Source: an uncultured Candidatus Melainabacteria bacterium
GTDB lineage: Bacteria > Cyanobacteriota > Vampirovibrionia > Gastranaerophilales > Gastranaerophilaceae
NCBI GenBank assembly: GCA_947361615.1
Contig: CANAJP010000002.1
Location: 1 to 64,000 of the forward strand
DNA: 64,000 nt
Direction: 5' to 3'
Positions within the stretch are counted from its first letter, which is position 1, and every line of letters starts with the position of its first letter. The position numbers and the translations under genes were made by a program. The notes beneath the pieces were generated by a model, which saw only the letters and a program-made list of their open reading frames with translations, did not search any database and was not told where the DNA came from. Positions 47,855-57,267 of this stretch are shown here, piece after piece.

Positions 47855-49516
47855 GTGTCAATCAATCCAGTAACAAATAGCGTCAATACTTCTATCAATC
47901 GCAATCTCACAGCAGATTCGCGGACAGGACAAATCAAAAGCAGTTCTCCGCCACCTGCTTGCCCTGCTCCCGCAGGTCAACCCGTGGCTACGCTGTCTAA
48001 TACGCCACTCAAAAGTTTCGCTAGCGAAACTTTCTCGGACAAACAACCTGTTAAAGCAAGTATTTTTTACATTAACGATATTCACGGAAAATCTATTAAT
48101 ATGGAACGACTCGCAAGCGTTTCAAACGCATTTGATTCGTTTCAAAAAACACAGCCGGATGTAGATAGCTTAAAGCTTTCATCAGGTGATATTCAACTCG
48201 GCCACGATGAGAAAATTAACGAAGTCGCTGTTAAGTTCCAGAATGCAATCGGAATTCAAGCAACTGCAATGGGCAACCACGAGTTTGATCTGGCGTGGAA
48301 AAGATCCGGTAAATTATTGAATGTTTTAGAACAAATCCAATACAAACTTCTTGCCAATAATGTTTATATCAAGAACAGTGAAAAGGTTCAAAACAAACTT
48401 CAAAACTACACAATCCAAGAAATTAACGGCCACAAATACGGAATAATTGGCACTGCACCTGTAGATTTAGTATCCCGTCTGCGCCAGGGAACCCTAACAC
48501 AAAACCTGCAAGTCCACACCCTTGAAGAAACAATCAAACAGGTACAAAAAGATGCAGACGAACTGAAAGCGCAGGGCATTGATAAGATAATTCTACTCTC
48601 ACACGTAGGCTACGAAGGCGATGTACTTCTGGCACGTGCGACTGACGGAATTGATATTATTCTTGGCGGCCACTCACACGACCTTTTAAGAGATATCAAA
48701 AAAGACAAAAACCTATTCTACTCCAAATCAAACGAACCGGTTATCATAACACAGGGCGGTCGTGACGGAAACCACTTCGGTGTTTTGAATGTTGAATTTG
48801 ACGAAAAGGGAATCATTAAAAAAGCACAAAATAATATTTCATATACAAATTATTTCCGAAGAAATATGCCGATGAGATACATTTTTGAAACGATTTTAGG
48901 TAAACCTGAAAAAATCGGATATGTTCAAAGTGCCGAAAAAGCGCCAAAGAATGTACTTCTTGAGCCAACTGCACATGCAAACTTTATTCTTGACTGCATG
49001 AAAGAAGACTGCAAGGCTGACATTGCAATGATGCCATCGCCTGAAATCCGCGGCTTCTTTGAAGAAGGAACTGTCGACACAAGAACTTTAAATGAAATCT
49101 TACCGTTCAAAAACAAGGCTGTAGTTGTGAATTACAGTGAAAAAGAAATCGTTGATGCAATCAAATTCGCTGCGACCTCATTTGGCAATAAAGACGGAAA
49201 ACCTGGGATAATGGAAGTTTCAGGTCTTGAATATTCAGTCACAAAAGACGGTGAAGTTCTCTCTATAAACTACGTTGACAAAGACGGTAAAAAAACACCG
49301 ATAGACATTAAAACCCCGCGTGAATATAAATTCTACAAAACAGTAATCAACGATTTTCACGCTCAGGGTAATGACAATTATACAATGCTAAATAAGTTCA
49401 ACGAAGCAGAAAGAGTAACAGAATACGACATAACAGGTTGCGTCATTAATTGCTTGAAAAAGAGAAATGAACCGATAAAAATCGTCGACGATGGCAGAAT
49501 TAAAGTTGTAGATTAA
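47855..49516 (+). CDS. UshA-like metallophosphatase/5'-nucleotidase
   Basis: This 553-residue protein has an N-terminal calcineurin-like phosphatase domain (IFYINDIHGKSINM, SSGDIQLGHDEK, AMGNHEFDLAW, ILLSHVGYEGD, LGGHSHDLL) and a C-terminal 5'-nucleotidase domain (ADIAMMPSPEIRGFFEEG, NDFHAQGNDNYTML). The family hydrolyses nucleotides, usually in the periplasm. Here there is no ordinary signal peptide: the first 65 residues are Asn/Ser/Thr/Pro-rich (MSINPVTNSVNTSINRNLTA) and include a segment encoded by a 22-bp palindrome (KSFASETFS). The GTG start at 47855 follows AAAGGG. Location and substrate uncertain. Confidence 0.85.
   Translation: MSINPVTNSVNTSINRNLTADSRTGQIKSSSPPPACPAPAGQPVATLSNTPLKSFASETFSDKQPVKASIFYINDIHGKSINMERLASVSNAFDSFQKTQPDVDSLKLSSGDIQLGHDEKINEVAVKFQNAIGIQATAMGNHEFDLAWKRSGKLLNVLEQIQYKLLANNVYIKNSEKVQNKLQNYTIQEINGHKYGIIGTAPVDLVSRLRQGTLTQNLQVHTLEETIKQVQKDADELKAQGIDKIILLSHVGYEGDVLLARATDGIDIILGGHSHDLLRDIKKDKNLFYSKSNEPVIITQGGRDGNHFGVLNVEFDEKGIIKKAQNNISYTNYFRRNMPMRYIFETILGKPEKIGYVQSAEKAPKNVLLEPTAHANFILDCMKEDCKADIAMMPSPEIRGFFEEGTVDTRTLNEILPFKNKAVVVNYSEKEIVDAIKFAATSFGNKDGKPGIMEVSGLEYSVTKDGEVLSINYVDKDGKKTPIDIKTPREYKFYKTVINDFHAQGNDNYTMLNKFNEAERVTEYDITGCVINCLKKRNEPIKIVDDGRIKVVD
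48012..48033. repeat. 22-bp perfect palindrome inside the coding sequence
   Basis: The arms AAAGTTTCGCT and AGCGAAACTTT meet with no loop, inside the N-terminal linker of the nucleotidase gene. It resembles a palindromic element inserted in frame. Confidence 0.75.
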
Positions 49517-49522
49517 AACAAA

Positions 49523-49542
49523 AAGGGCGCCTAAACGCCCTT
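49523..49542 (+). terminator. Hairpin after the nucleotidase gene
   Basis: AAGGGCG (49523-49529) pairs with CGCCCTT (49536-49542). The flank is A-rich upstream and only moderately T-rich downstream. Confidence 0.6.
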
Positions 49543-49579
49543 CCAATTCCCTTGTTATATATGTGTGTTACTAGATAAA

Positions 49580-50116
49580 TCACTTGTTTGTTTTATACTT
49601 ATAACTCAAAATACTATAGCTTCCGGTGCTGGATGATGAATCATCGCCGTAAAAAGTTGACATATTAGACGCAAATTTATGGTTCATCTCATCTTCTTTT
49701 TCCATCTTAGCAGCTTTAAGTTTATATGCCGCGATTTCAGCATCTGTAATTCTTCCGTCCCCGTTAGAATCCATTGCCTCAAAGTTTTCCAGAATATAAG
49801 AATAATCAGCGTTTGAAATTCCAGCAGCCCCTGACGCCTGCAATTGTGTTAACTGCGCTTTAGTCAAACCGCTTGCAGACATCTGGCTGATTGTATTATT
49901 CGCCTCTGACGCTGAAATCACCCCGTCACCATCCGCGTCAAGTGCTGAAAAATTTGTTTGCAAATATGACGCAAAAGTTTGGTTTAAATTCATCAAATTA
50001 TCTGTATTTGTCCGTGCTTCTGCGATATTTTCAAGCGTAAGCCCGTCTTTATATTGTGAAGCCAAATATGCATAAGTGCTGTTCAACCCCGCATAAATTC
50101 CTGATAATGAAGTCAT
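49580..50116 (-). CDS. EF-hand calcium-binding protein
   Basis: This 178-residue protein has two canonical EF-hand loops, DADGDGVISASEA and DSNGDGRITDAEI, each flanked by helices (about residues 60-75 and 115-130). The N-terminus (MTSLSGIYAGLNSTYAYLAS) has no cleavable signal. The C-terminus is Ser/Tyr-rich. Likely a calcium sensor or buffer; no partner is evident. Shine-Dalgarno TTAGGAGG. Confidence 0.85.
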   Translation of the reverse strand: MTSLSGIYAGLNSTYAYLASQYKDGLTLENIAEARTNTDNLMNLNQTFASYLQTNFSALDADGDGVISASEANNTISQMSASGLTKAQLTQLQASGAAGISNADYSYILENFEAMDSNGDGRITDAEIAAYKLKAAKMEKEDEMNHKFASNMSTFYGDDSSSSTGSYSILSYKYKTNK

Positions 50117-50250
50117 AACTACCTCCTAATTCATTATTTAATGATATAAGTCAAAAAATCAACCTCTAAATAAAGTATTTTTACCTCCCCCCTCCCCAGC
50201 GATTTTTTTTGTCGTTTATGCTATACTGATGAAAAAGAAGGAGAGAAAAC

Positions 50251-50493
50251 ATGGCAGAAGCAAAAATTTTAGCGACTATACCTAGAACTGATACAGAACA
50301 ATTACAGATTTCAATAAGCGAATACAGAGGCAAAAGCTATTTCAATTTACGTATTCACTACACAACTGACGGCGGTGCAACCTGGTTACCGACAAAAAAA
50401 GGCGTAACTTTCGCACCTGAACAACTTGATTTGTTATCAGAAGCGATTGAAGAAGCGAAGAAAGAATTCATGGCTGAGGGCGAGGGCGAATAA
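50251..50493 (+). CDS. PC4/p15-like nucleic-acid-binding protein
   Basis: This 80-residue protein has the PC4 pattern: hydrophobic strands LQISISEYRGKSYFNLRIHY, then TTDGGATWLPTKKGVTFAPE and a C-terminal helix LDLLSEAIEEAKKEF. PC4-like proteins bind single-stranded DNA or act in transcription. AAGGAGAG lies before the ATG, with TATACT further upstream. A hairpin (GGGCGAATAATTCGCCC) overlaps the stop codon. The gene is 56 nt upstream of priA. Confidence 0.8.
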   Translation: MAEAKILATIPRTDTEQLQISISEYRGKSYFNLRIHYTTDGGATWLPTKKGVTFAPEQLDLLSEAIEEAKKEFMAEGEGE

Positions 50494-50548
50494 TTCGCCC
50501 CCTCTTATTTGGCTTACTGGCAAGACTTTATAGCTTGGGGAATAGACA

Positions 50549-52756
50549 TTGTCAAAATACGCTTTAGCATTAGTAAATATCAAGGGATTGGGGGTAAAGA
50601 CATACAGTTACCTTATTCCTGATGAAATGCAGGGCAAAATCCAAATCGGTCAGGTTATTCTTGTACCTTTTGGAAGACAAGGACTCGTAAATGCTTTTTG
50701 TGTGGGGTTTTCCGACTACTTACCACCCGAAATCAGGGCTAAAAAGGTGAGTAAAATTCTGGAGGGAAATCCCCTTTTTAATATTGATTATTTGAAGCTT
50801 CTTGAATGGGTTGCGAATTACTATTGCACGGATTTAATTACGGTTATAAATGCTGCAATTCCTTTAAAATTAATCGAGAAAGCCTCAAAAACCGAACAGT
50901 ATTTAGAATTTGTACACTTTGATGGAGCAACAAAACGTCAGGTTGAAGTGCTTGAAAAACTTCAAACACGTGGCAAATGCAATCTTATTGTGTTTGAAAA
51001 AGAGGCAAAAACAACCCGCGCAACAATCAAAAAGCTTGAAGAACTCGGCTGTCTGCGCCTGAGTAACGAGGAGCTTTACCGCAACCCGCTTGATGTTCTG
51101 CGCATAACTGAGCGCGAAGAACTTTTTGAACTTTCCCCGGAACAAAATACCGTTTATGAGGGCATAAAAAAGAAAATAGCTCAAACGCCGACAGATACGA
51201 TTCTTTTGCACGGTGTTACTGCAAGCGGAAAGACAGAAGTTTATTTCAAACTCATTGATGATTGTATAAAATCAGGCAAAAATGTTCTTTTTCTTGCGCC
51301 TGAAATTGCACTTGCCTCACAGCTTACCAAACGTCTTGCGCGAAAATTCGGGACCGAAGATGTTGCCATCTGGCACAGTAGTATTTCAGACGGCGAACGG
51401 TACGACGTCTGGCAAAAACTTTACCGTGACGAAATAAAAATACTCGCAGGCGCACGATCTGCGGTTTTTGCCCCGCTAAAAAACATCGGCCTGATTATTA
51501 TTGACGAAGAACACGAAGGCGCATACAAACAAACCAGCCCTGCTCCGCGTTATGACGCAAAAGTGGTTGCGCAAAAATTACAGGAGTTTCACAACTGCCC
51601 GATGATTTTAGGCTCTGCAACTCCTGATATTTCAAGTTATTATCGCGCAATAAACAGCAAAAACCTTTTTGAAATGCTTAAACGCTACAATAACGCCAAA
51701 GTTCCGCCTGTGTCGGTTATAAACATGCAAAATCACGGCAAAGCCGCATATAAAAACCTTATTTCCAAACCCTTGCAGACTGCAATCACCGAAACCCTTG
51801 AAAAGGGTCAACAGATAATTCTGCTTATCAATCGCCGCGGATTTTCGACATACTCACAATGTCAGGCCTGCGGCCATGTAATAGAATGTCCGCATTGTGC
51901 AATTCCGATGATTTGGCACGCAAAAGACCAGCGCTTAAAATGCCACTACTGCAATCATACTGAATACTTCCCTGATTTTTGCCCGTCCTGCGGCTCAGAC
52001 TCATTCAAAAACAGCGGGGTCGGAACACAAAAAATAGAGCAGTACATAAAAGAACTTTACCCTGAAAACAATGTTGAGCGTATCGACAGCGACATTCTAA
52101 CCCGCAAAGGCGAACATGTTCGCTTGCTAGAAAAATTCCAACGGGGTGAAATTGATATTCTTGTCGGCACACAAATGATTGCCAAAGGCCTCGACAACCC
52201 GAACGTAACCCTTGTCGGCGTAATCTCAGCGGACGCAAGTTTTAACCTGCCGGATTTTAGGGCATCAGAGCGCGGATTTCAACTTCTAACGCAGGTGGCA
52301 GGACGCGCAGGACGCGGAGAATTCTCGGGAAGCGTAATTTTCCAAACATACAACCCCGACTACTACGCTCTTGCAAGCGCAAAATCACAAAACTACAAAG
52401 AATTTTATGATACCGAAATTGTAGCACGTGAAGAATTCGACTACCCGCCATTCAGCCAGATTATCCGTATAATTCTTAGTAGTGAAAACAACTTCCGCGC
52501 CGAAAAATCAGCGCAGGAAATTGTTTTACGACTTGCCACTATGATTGAAAAATTCGGGGTTTCCGAACGTCTTGAGGTGCTGGGGCCAACACCTTGTGTA
52601 ATTGAACGCATCAACGGACTTTATCGCTTCCAAATAATCATCAAAAACAAACTTGGTGAAAAAGGTCACAGTTTTATTTCTAGTTTCATAGGAAAGATAA
52701 CGATGCCACGCGACATCCGTATGGCCGTTGACGTAGATCCTCTGGATATCCTTTAA
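50549..52756 (+). CDS. priA: Primosomal helicase PriA
   Basis: This 735-residue replication-restart helicase has an N-terminal 3'-DNA-binding domain (1-105), Walker A LLHGVTASGKTEVYF, DEEH box IIIDEEHEGAYKQ, GSATPD, and the two zinc-binding clusters (CQACGHVIECPHC and CHYCNHTEYFPDFCPSC). Helicase motif VI (VAGRAGRG) follows. The start is a TTG at 50549 with GGGGA upstream, fitting the conserved MSKYALALVNI start. It overlaps the convergent prepilin C end by 4 nt. Confidence 0.95.
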   Translation: MSKYALALVNIKGLGVKTYSYLIPDEMQGKIQIGQVILVPFGRQGLVNAFCVGFSDYLPPEIRAKKVSKILEGNPLFNIDYLKLLEWVANYYCTDLITVINAAIPLKLIEKASKTEQYLEFVHFDGATKRQVEVLEKLQTRGKCNLIVFEKEAKTTRATIKKLEELGCLRLSNEELYRNPLDVLRITEREELFELSPEQNTVYEGIKKKIAQTPTDTILLHGVTASGKTEVYFKLIDDCIKSGKNVLFLAPEIALASQLTKRLARKFGTEDVAIWHSSISDGERYDVWQKLYRDEIKILAGARSAVFAPLKNIGLIIIDEEHEGAYKQTSPAPRYDAKVVAQKLQEFHNCPMILGSATPDISSYYRAINSKNLFEMLKRYNNAKVPPVSVINMQNHGKAAYKNLISKPLQTAITETLEKGQQIILLINRRGFSTYSQCQACGHVIECPHCAIPMIWHAKDQRLKCHYCNHTEYFPDFCPSCGSDSFKNSGVGTQKIEQYIKELYPENNVERIDSDILTRKGEHVRLLEKFQRGEIDILVGTQMIAKGLDNPNVTLVGVISADASFNLPDFRASERGFQLLTQVAGRAGRGEFSGSVIFQTYNPDYYALASAKSQNYKEFYDTEIVAREEFDYPPFSQIIRIILSSENNFRAEKSAQEIVLRLATMIEKFGVSERLEVLGPTPCVIERINGLYRFQIIIKNKLGEKGHSFISSFIGKITMPRDIRMAVDVDPLDIL

Positions 52757-53902
52757 TCCATCCGACGAATACAGTATAAACTCATACCACGCAATTCTGC
52801 TTTAGTTGTACAGTTACGATAGCCTATAGCTGTACTTACCCGCCAGGCCTTTCCACTATCGCATGAACTTGTTGTCCAAAGTATTTCTGGAAGCGAAGAG
52901 CCTAAGAATTTTTTATTTACAAATACAGCCGCACCCTCGTCATAATTAGGTGCTCTGCCTTCACCATAACGTTCCTTGCATAATCTATTAGCTGCACTAA
53001 AATCACCACCTTGTCCAGAAAGCGAACCGTATGGTGAAACAGCTACTACATTTGAGTCTGACGGATACATTACGGTAATAAACCCGATATCTTTACCAAC
53101 CGTGTTCGGGCCTTTAGAACCATTCAAATCATAAACAAAATTAACACACATAGATTTTTGTGCATAATTAAGTTTTTCACCGTTTGAACGTTGTTCATCT
53201 ATATCCGCAGTACAAGCAGGGTTATAATATGCAATAATACTCTCACCGCTGATCGTTTCAAAGGCTCCCGCATCAACATCAGCAACAGTCACCGAATGTG
53301 TATACGTACCACCGGCAGAATTAGTAAATACTTTATAATAGCTAAATGCAGAGTTTAAATTATATAGAGTATCAGGAACAGAAGCAAGCTGCGAACCGTT
53401 AAAATCAGTAATTTTAGACGGAATTCCACAATCAGCTAAATGCTTGTTATCACAAATATTATTAATTTTTAAAACTTTTGACAAACCATCGGTCAAAAAG
53501 GTCTGTGTTGCTATAGATTTTGTTTCTGACGTAGTTGCCCCTTGCCCATAACCATTCAATGCAGGCATTAAAGCTATTGCCTGTGACATACGTGCATAAA
53601 GTGCTTTTCGCTGCGTATTCCATGTGCGCTCGTTTATGTTTCCTGTCAATGACGGCAAAGTTATCGCCGCAACTACACCGATAATTGTGAGAGATAATAA
53701 TATTTCCGCCATAGTAAAGGCCAAGCCGAGCGGAGCCACGGAGCGAAGCGGAGAGACGAGCGCGCGACGCGGCAAACCGCGCTTTGGCACGCAAGCGCGA
53801 GCGGTGGCGTTCAACGCGAGGCGCAGTTCTAACGCCCCACTAAATATACCTAAGAGAGGCCCCCCCCCCCCCTGTCCATGTTAAGACATTAAGTTTTTTC
53901 AT
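52753..53902 (-). CDS. Phase-variable type IV prepilin C (frame OFF with 13 G)
   Basis: The ATG at 53902 (AAAGGAAG upstream) encodes MKKLNVLTWTGGGG, entering 13 G; this frame stops seven codons after the tract. With 12 G (or 15) it continues GGGGPLLGIFSGALELRL, through a very GC-rich insertion (RALVSPLRSVAPLGLA), to FTMAEILLSLTIIGVVAAI: a leader of about 61 residues. The GC-rich leader (about 53722-53835) contrasts with the AT-rich gene. The mature part has Glu at +5, CDNKHLADCGI, FVYDLNGSKGPNTVGKDIGF and a C-terminal CIRRMD. Confidence 0.85.
53860..53872 (-). repeat. Poly-G tract (13 G, coding strand) of prepilin C
   Basis: Thirteen C on the plus strand, 30 nt after the start codon on the coding strand. 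Twelve G restores one frame. Confidence 0.9.
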
Positions 53903-53928
53903 AAGTTTCTTCCTTTCTGTATAAAATT

Positions 53929-53957
53929 ATTATGCAGCATGTTTTAAGATATGTCAA
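53929..53957 (-). promoter_or_regulatory. Promoter of prepilin C
   Basis: On the minus strand: TTGACA (53957-53952), 17-bp spacer, CATAAT (53934-53929), then AGAAAGGAAG and ATG. Confidence 0.78.
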
Positions 53958-53974
53958 CCTTGTATGACACAGCC

Positions 53975-54589
53975 TTAGCGTGCATTCGCCGGTGCGCTCA
54001 AATATAACGGCGTAAGTTTTCCCCAGTCGCCATCCTCATTTTCAGCTTTTTTAACCGCAATTTGCGCGATAATTTCACCCAAATTCAGATTCAACGCCTG
54101 ATATGAAACTCCACCCAAAAACGGTTGCAATTTATCATCAGTCACAACAAAATATCCGTCAGTCACAATTTCACCCAACGGCAAAATTCCTTTAATTTCA
54201 CCATCAATCGCGACATAAGCACTTTCGCGACGTGCGTCAAGCGCGATTAATTTCTTTTTGCCCTCAAAATCGACCGGTAAATTTTCTAAAACCTCAAAAG
54301 ATGTAACGCCAATAAGTTTTTTGCCCAATTCCTGCGCCATAACCCGAGCAACAGTCATACAGGTTCTAATTGCCGTAAACCCGCCGGGGCCTACGCTTGT
54401 TGCAATCAAATCCAAATCCGCAAATGTTAAACCGTTTGAAATCAAGGCATATTTAATAGTTTGGTGCAACAATGGTGATCGAGTTTGCATTTCCTCGTAA
54501 GAAACAGCAACGGCACTAAGTGAAACACCGTCACGAACCAAAGTTACATACATTTTATCCATACAAGTATCAAACGCTAAAACTAACAT
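53975..54589 (-). CDS. tsaB: tRNA t6A modification protein TsaB
   Basis: This 204-residue ASKHA-fold partner of TsaD in threonylcarbamoyl-adenosine synthesis begins MLVLAFDTCMDKMYVTLVRD, with LIATSVGPGGFTAIRTCMTV as the family's conserved block. It overlaps tsaE by 7 nt, the usual coupling. The short C-terminus is typical of some TsaB. Confidence 0.92.
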   Translation of the reverse strand: MLVLAFDTCMDKMYVTLVRDGVSLSAVAVSYEEMQTRSPLLHQTIKYALISNGLTFADLDLIATSVGPGGFTAIRTCMTVARVMAQELGKKLIGVTSFEVLENLPVDFEGKKKLIALDARRESAYVAIDGEIKGILPLGEIVTDGYFVVTDDKLQPFLGGVSYQALNLNLGEIIAQIAVKKAENEDGDWGKLTPLYLSAPANAR

Positions 54590-55050
54590 GTTTCCAGCCC
54601 CTCAATAATATATTCAAACCCTTTTCCGCTCGGCTCAAAAGTATAAACACGCGCGTCATCATCGTTATAAGTTACGTTGATTTTCAAATGATTAAACGGG
54701 ATTTCGTTTTGCGAAAACTCTGCCCATTCAACAAACGTAATGTTTTTCCCCTCTGAATACTCACGAAGCTCATCAGCTATAGTTTTAACCCCCTCGTGTT
54801 CAAGACGATACAAATCAAAATGATAAATCGGAAGTCTAGCGCTGTGGTATTCATTAAGAATTACAAAACTCGGGCTTGTAACTTTTTCCTGAACCCCAAG
54901 AGCATCGGCAACAAGTTTTACAAAAGCGGTTTTCCCCGCACCAATTTCACCGTAAAGGTTCACAAAACAGCCACTTTCAATAAGGCTTGCAAAATCTTGC
55001 GCAAGTTTTTTCGTATCATCCAAACTATTACAAACTCTTGAATACTTCAT
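54583..55050 (-). CDS. tsaE: tRNA t6A modification ATPase TsaE
   Basis: This 155-residue P-loop ATPase has Walker A GEIGAGKTAFVK, the TSPSFVILNEY segment, the HFDLYRLE motif and FVEWAE. It drives turnover of the TsaBDE complex. Shine-Dalgarno AGAGG. It lies 2 nt after the diguanylate cyclase stop, so yebC, the cyclase, tsaE and tsaB may be one transcript. Confidence 0.94.
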   Translation of the reverse strand: MKYSRVCNSLDDTKKLAQDFASLIESGCFVNLYGEIGAGKTAFVKLVADALGVQEKVTSPSFVILNEYHSARLPIYHFDLYRLEHEGVKTIADELREYSEGKNITFVEWAEFSQNEIPFNHLKINVTYNDDDARVYTFEPSGKGFEYIIEGLETC

Positions 55051-55051
55051 T

Positions 55052-56416
55052 TTACACCTCTAATGCGGACACAACCCTGTTACGTCCGCCAGTTTTTGCC
55101 TCATACAGCGCTTTATCTGCCTTGATAATTAGGTCAGAAATCTCATCACCCTCTTGCATTTGATAAACCCCAAGACTTATTGTGACATTAATATTTTTGT
55201 GTTCAGGCGTAAGTTTTGAGATATCAATCAAACGCTTTTCAACAGCTTTTCTAAGACGTTCGGCAACCATACAAGCGTCTTTTATCGCTGCACTCGGGAG
55301 CAATATTGTAAACTCTTCACCGCCGTAACGACCCGCCACGTCGTATTCACGAAGCTGTGAGCGAATAACATCCGACACATTTTTCAAAACCAAATCGCCA
55401 ACCGCGTGGCCATAAGTATCATTCACGCTTTTGAAGAAGTCAATATCCGTCATAATAACCGACAACGGCAACTTTTGACGACGGGAACTTGAAACTTCTT
55501 GTTTTAAACGTTCTTCAAGCTGACGTTTATTATAAAAACCGGTCAAAGCGTCAAGCGTTGCGTGTTTAAGGATTTCCGCGTAAACATTTGCACGGTTGAT
55601 GGTTGTCGCAACTTGATTTGTAAGCTGTTCGATATAATCAACTTCTTTGTCGTTGAGTTTACCCTCCATGCTTTTTGTAACTATACAGCCAAAAAGCTTA
55701 CCCTCGCTCACAAGCGGAAAAACCCCGGTTTTCTTGTCTGCCGTCAGAATACAATCCGAGTCACTTCGCAAAATACTTATAAGTCCGTAGATTTTTTCAT
55801 CGTTGCACGCCCCGGGCCAAACAAGCGAAAAATCTTCATTATCTTCTTTTTTCAAGAAAATATAAATAAGATGATTTGACACAAATTTATCAAACATTTC
55901 ACCAATCAGCGGTACGATATAATTCAATTCGTACTGAGTTTCGATGATTTTTGCTATATTCTTCATCGAATCGTGAAAATTAATATTTTTCTGCATTTTT
56001 TCGTTCAGAATAATATTTTGAACTTTTAACGAAATAACATCCGCAGCGATTTCAAGAAATTTCAAGAGTTCTACCTCGTCGCCGCTATGAGTAAACTCAA
56101 GCATTCCCACAAACTTTGCCTGTTTCTTGAGCGGGAAATAAAGTTTTCCGCCAAAAAATTTGTGCTGACACCCAGCCTCAAATTCCTCGTGAATTTTATA
56201 ATACTCGCCGACAACCTTTTTTTCAAAAATATCATCGATGTAGAGCCAATTTCTTGAAAAATCTCTTAGTTGCGCTGTTGTACTATCCCACGTATAAAGT
56301 TCAGTTTTTTGCACCTCAAAATAGTCCGCAAAAAAGTCGTGCAAAGAGTTCAAAATACTTTTTGCACTGTACGAACTATTCAAAAGCTTAGATAATTCGG
56401 CAATCTTCTGAAGCAT
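55052..56416 (-). CDS. Diguanylate cyclase with GAF-like sensor
   Basis: This 454-residue protein makes cyclic di-GMP. The N-terminal 270 residues contain two GAF-like regions (LYFPLKKQAKFVGMLEF; GVFPLVSEGKLFGCIV), and the C-terminal GGDEF domain has the active site RYGGEEFTILLPSA. An inhibitory site, REYD, lies five residues before GGEEF. Cytosolic. It overlaps the yebC stop by one base. Cyclic di-GMP controls type IV pili in many bacteria, so a link with the pilin genes around it is conceivable. Confidence 0.92.
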   Translation of the reverse strand: MLQKIAELSKLLNSSYSAKSILNSLHDFFADYFEVQKTELYTWDSTTAQLRDFSRNWLYIDDIFEKKVVGEYYKIHEEFEAGCQHKFFGGKLYFPLKKQAKFVGMLEFTHSGDEVELLKFLEIAADVISLKVQNIILNEKMQKNINFHDSMKNIAKIIETQYELNYIVPLIGEMFDKFVSNHLIYIFLKKEDNEDFSLVWPGACNDEKIYGLISILRSDSDCILTADKKTGVFPLVSEGKLFGCIVTKSMEGKLNDKEVDYIEQLTNQVATTINRANVYAEILKHATLDALTGFYNKRQLEERLKQEVSSSRRQKLPLSVIMTDIDFFKSVNDTYGHAVGDLVLKNVSDVIRSQLREYDVAGRYGGEEFTILLPSAAIKDACMVAERLRKAVEKRLIDISKLTPEHKNINVTISLGVYQMQEGDEISDLIIKADKALYEAKTGGRNRVVSALEV

Positions 56417-57168
56417 TATACGTCCAATTTTTCCATAATTTCGTCCGGAATGTCAAAATTCATATAGACATTTTGAACATCATCGTGTTCTTCAAGTCTA
56501 TCTAATAAACGCATAACCTGTTGCGCTGTTTTTTCATCAGTCACAGCAACAGTGTTTTGCGGAATTCTTGTAAATTCGGCAGTTTGAGGCTTAAACCCTG
56601 CGCCCTCAAGCCCTTCAACAACTTTTTGGAAATTTTCAACAGATGTTAAAACTGTATAAGTATCGTCCTCATCAACGATATCTTCCGCGTCGAAATTGAT
56701 AGCAGTTTCAAAAAGCGTATCAAAATCAATACCCTCTTTGTTGAAAATCAATTGACCGCGTTGGTCAAACATCCAACTGACTGCACCAGTTGTGCCAAGG
56801 TTTCCGTTGAATTTTGTGAAATAACTTCTAATATCGCCTGCAGTTCTATTTCTGTTATCAGTCATTGTTTCAACGACAACAGCGACACCGCCTGCCGCGT
56901 AACCCTCGTAAACCAATTCTTCATAGTTTTCACTTGAGCCAGCGCCTGCACCTTTTTCGATTGCACGTTTAATATTATCGTTCGGAAGCCCTGCAGCTTT
57001 AGCTTTTTCAATTGCTGTTCTTAAACGGAAGTTACCAGCAGGATCTGCGCCGCCCAAGCGCGCCGCAACGATTAATTCTCTTGAATATCTTTGAAACACA
57101 ACCGCACGTTGTGAATCAACTTTTGCTTTCTTATGTTTAATTGTAGACCACTTGGAATGTCCTGACAT
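56416..57168 (-). CDS. yebC: YebC/PmpR-family regulator
   Basis: This 250-residue TACO1/YebC-family protein begins MSGHSKWSTIKHKKAKVDSQ and contains ARLGGADPAGNFRLRTAIEK. The family binds DNA or helps ribosomes through proline stretches. I start at 57168, which has AGAGGAAA before it; the upstream extension from 57216 lacks support. Confidence 0.94.
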   Translation of the reverse strand: MSGHSKWSTIKHKKAKVDSQRAVVFQRYSRELIVAARLGGADPAGNFRLRTAIEKAKAAGLPNDNIKRAIEKGAGAGSSENYEELVYEGYAAGGVAVVVETMTDNRNRTAGDIRSYFTKFNGNLGTTGAVSWMFDQRGQLIFNKEGIDFDTLFETAINFDAEDIVDEDDTYTVLTSVENFQKVVEGLEGAGFKPQTAEFTRIPQNTVAVTDEKTAQQVMRLLDRLEEHDDVQNVYMNFDIPDEIMEKLDV

Positions 57169-57224
57169 AAAATTTTCCTCTCTATTTTCACCTGATATGC
57201 TTAAATAATATCGCAAACAAAGAA

Positions 57225-57258
57225 GAAAAACAAGGCGCCAGCCTTTCGGCTGGCGCCC
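57225..57258 (-). terminator. Terminator of prepilin D
   Basis: On the minus strand GGCGCCAGCC and GGCTGGCGCC (57257-57248 and 57243-57234) form a 10-bp stem followed by TTGTTTTTC. Confidence 0.8.
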
Positions 57259-57267
57259 TTCTATAAA

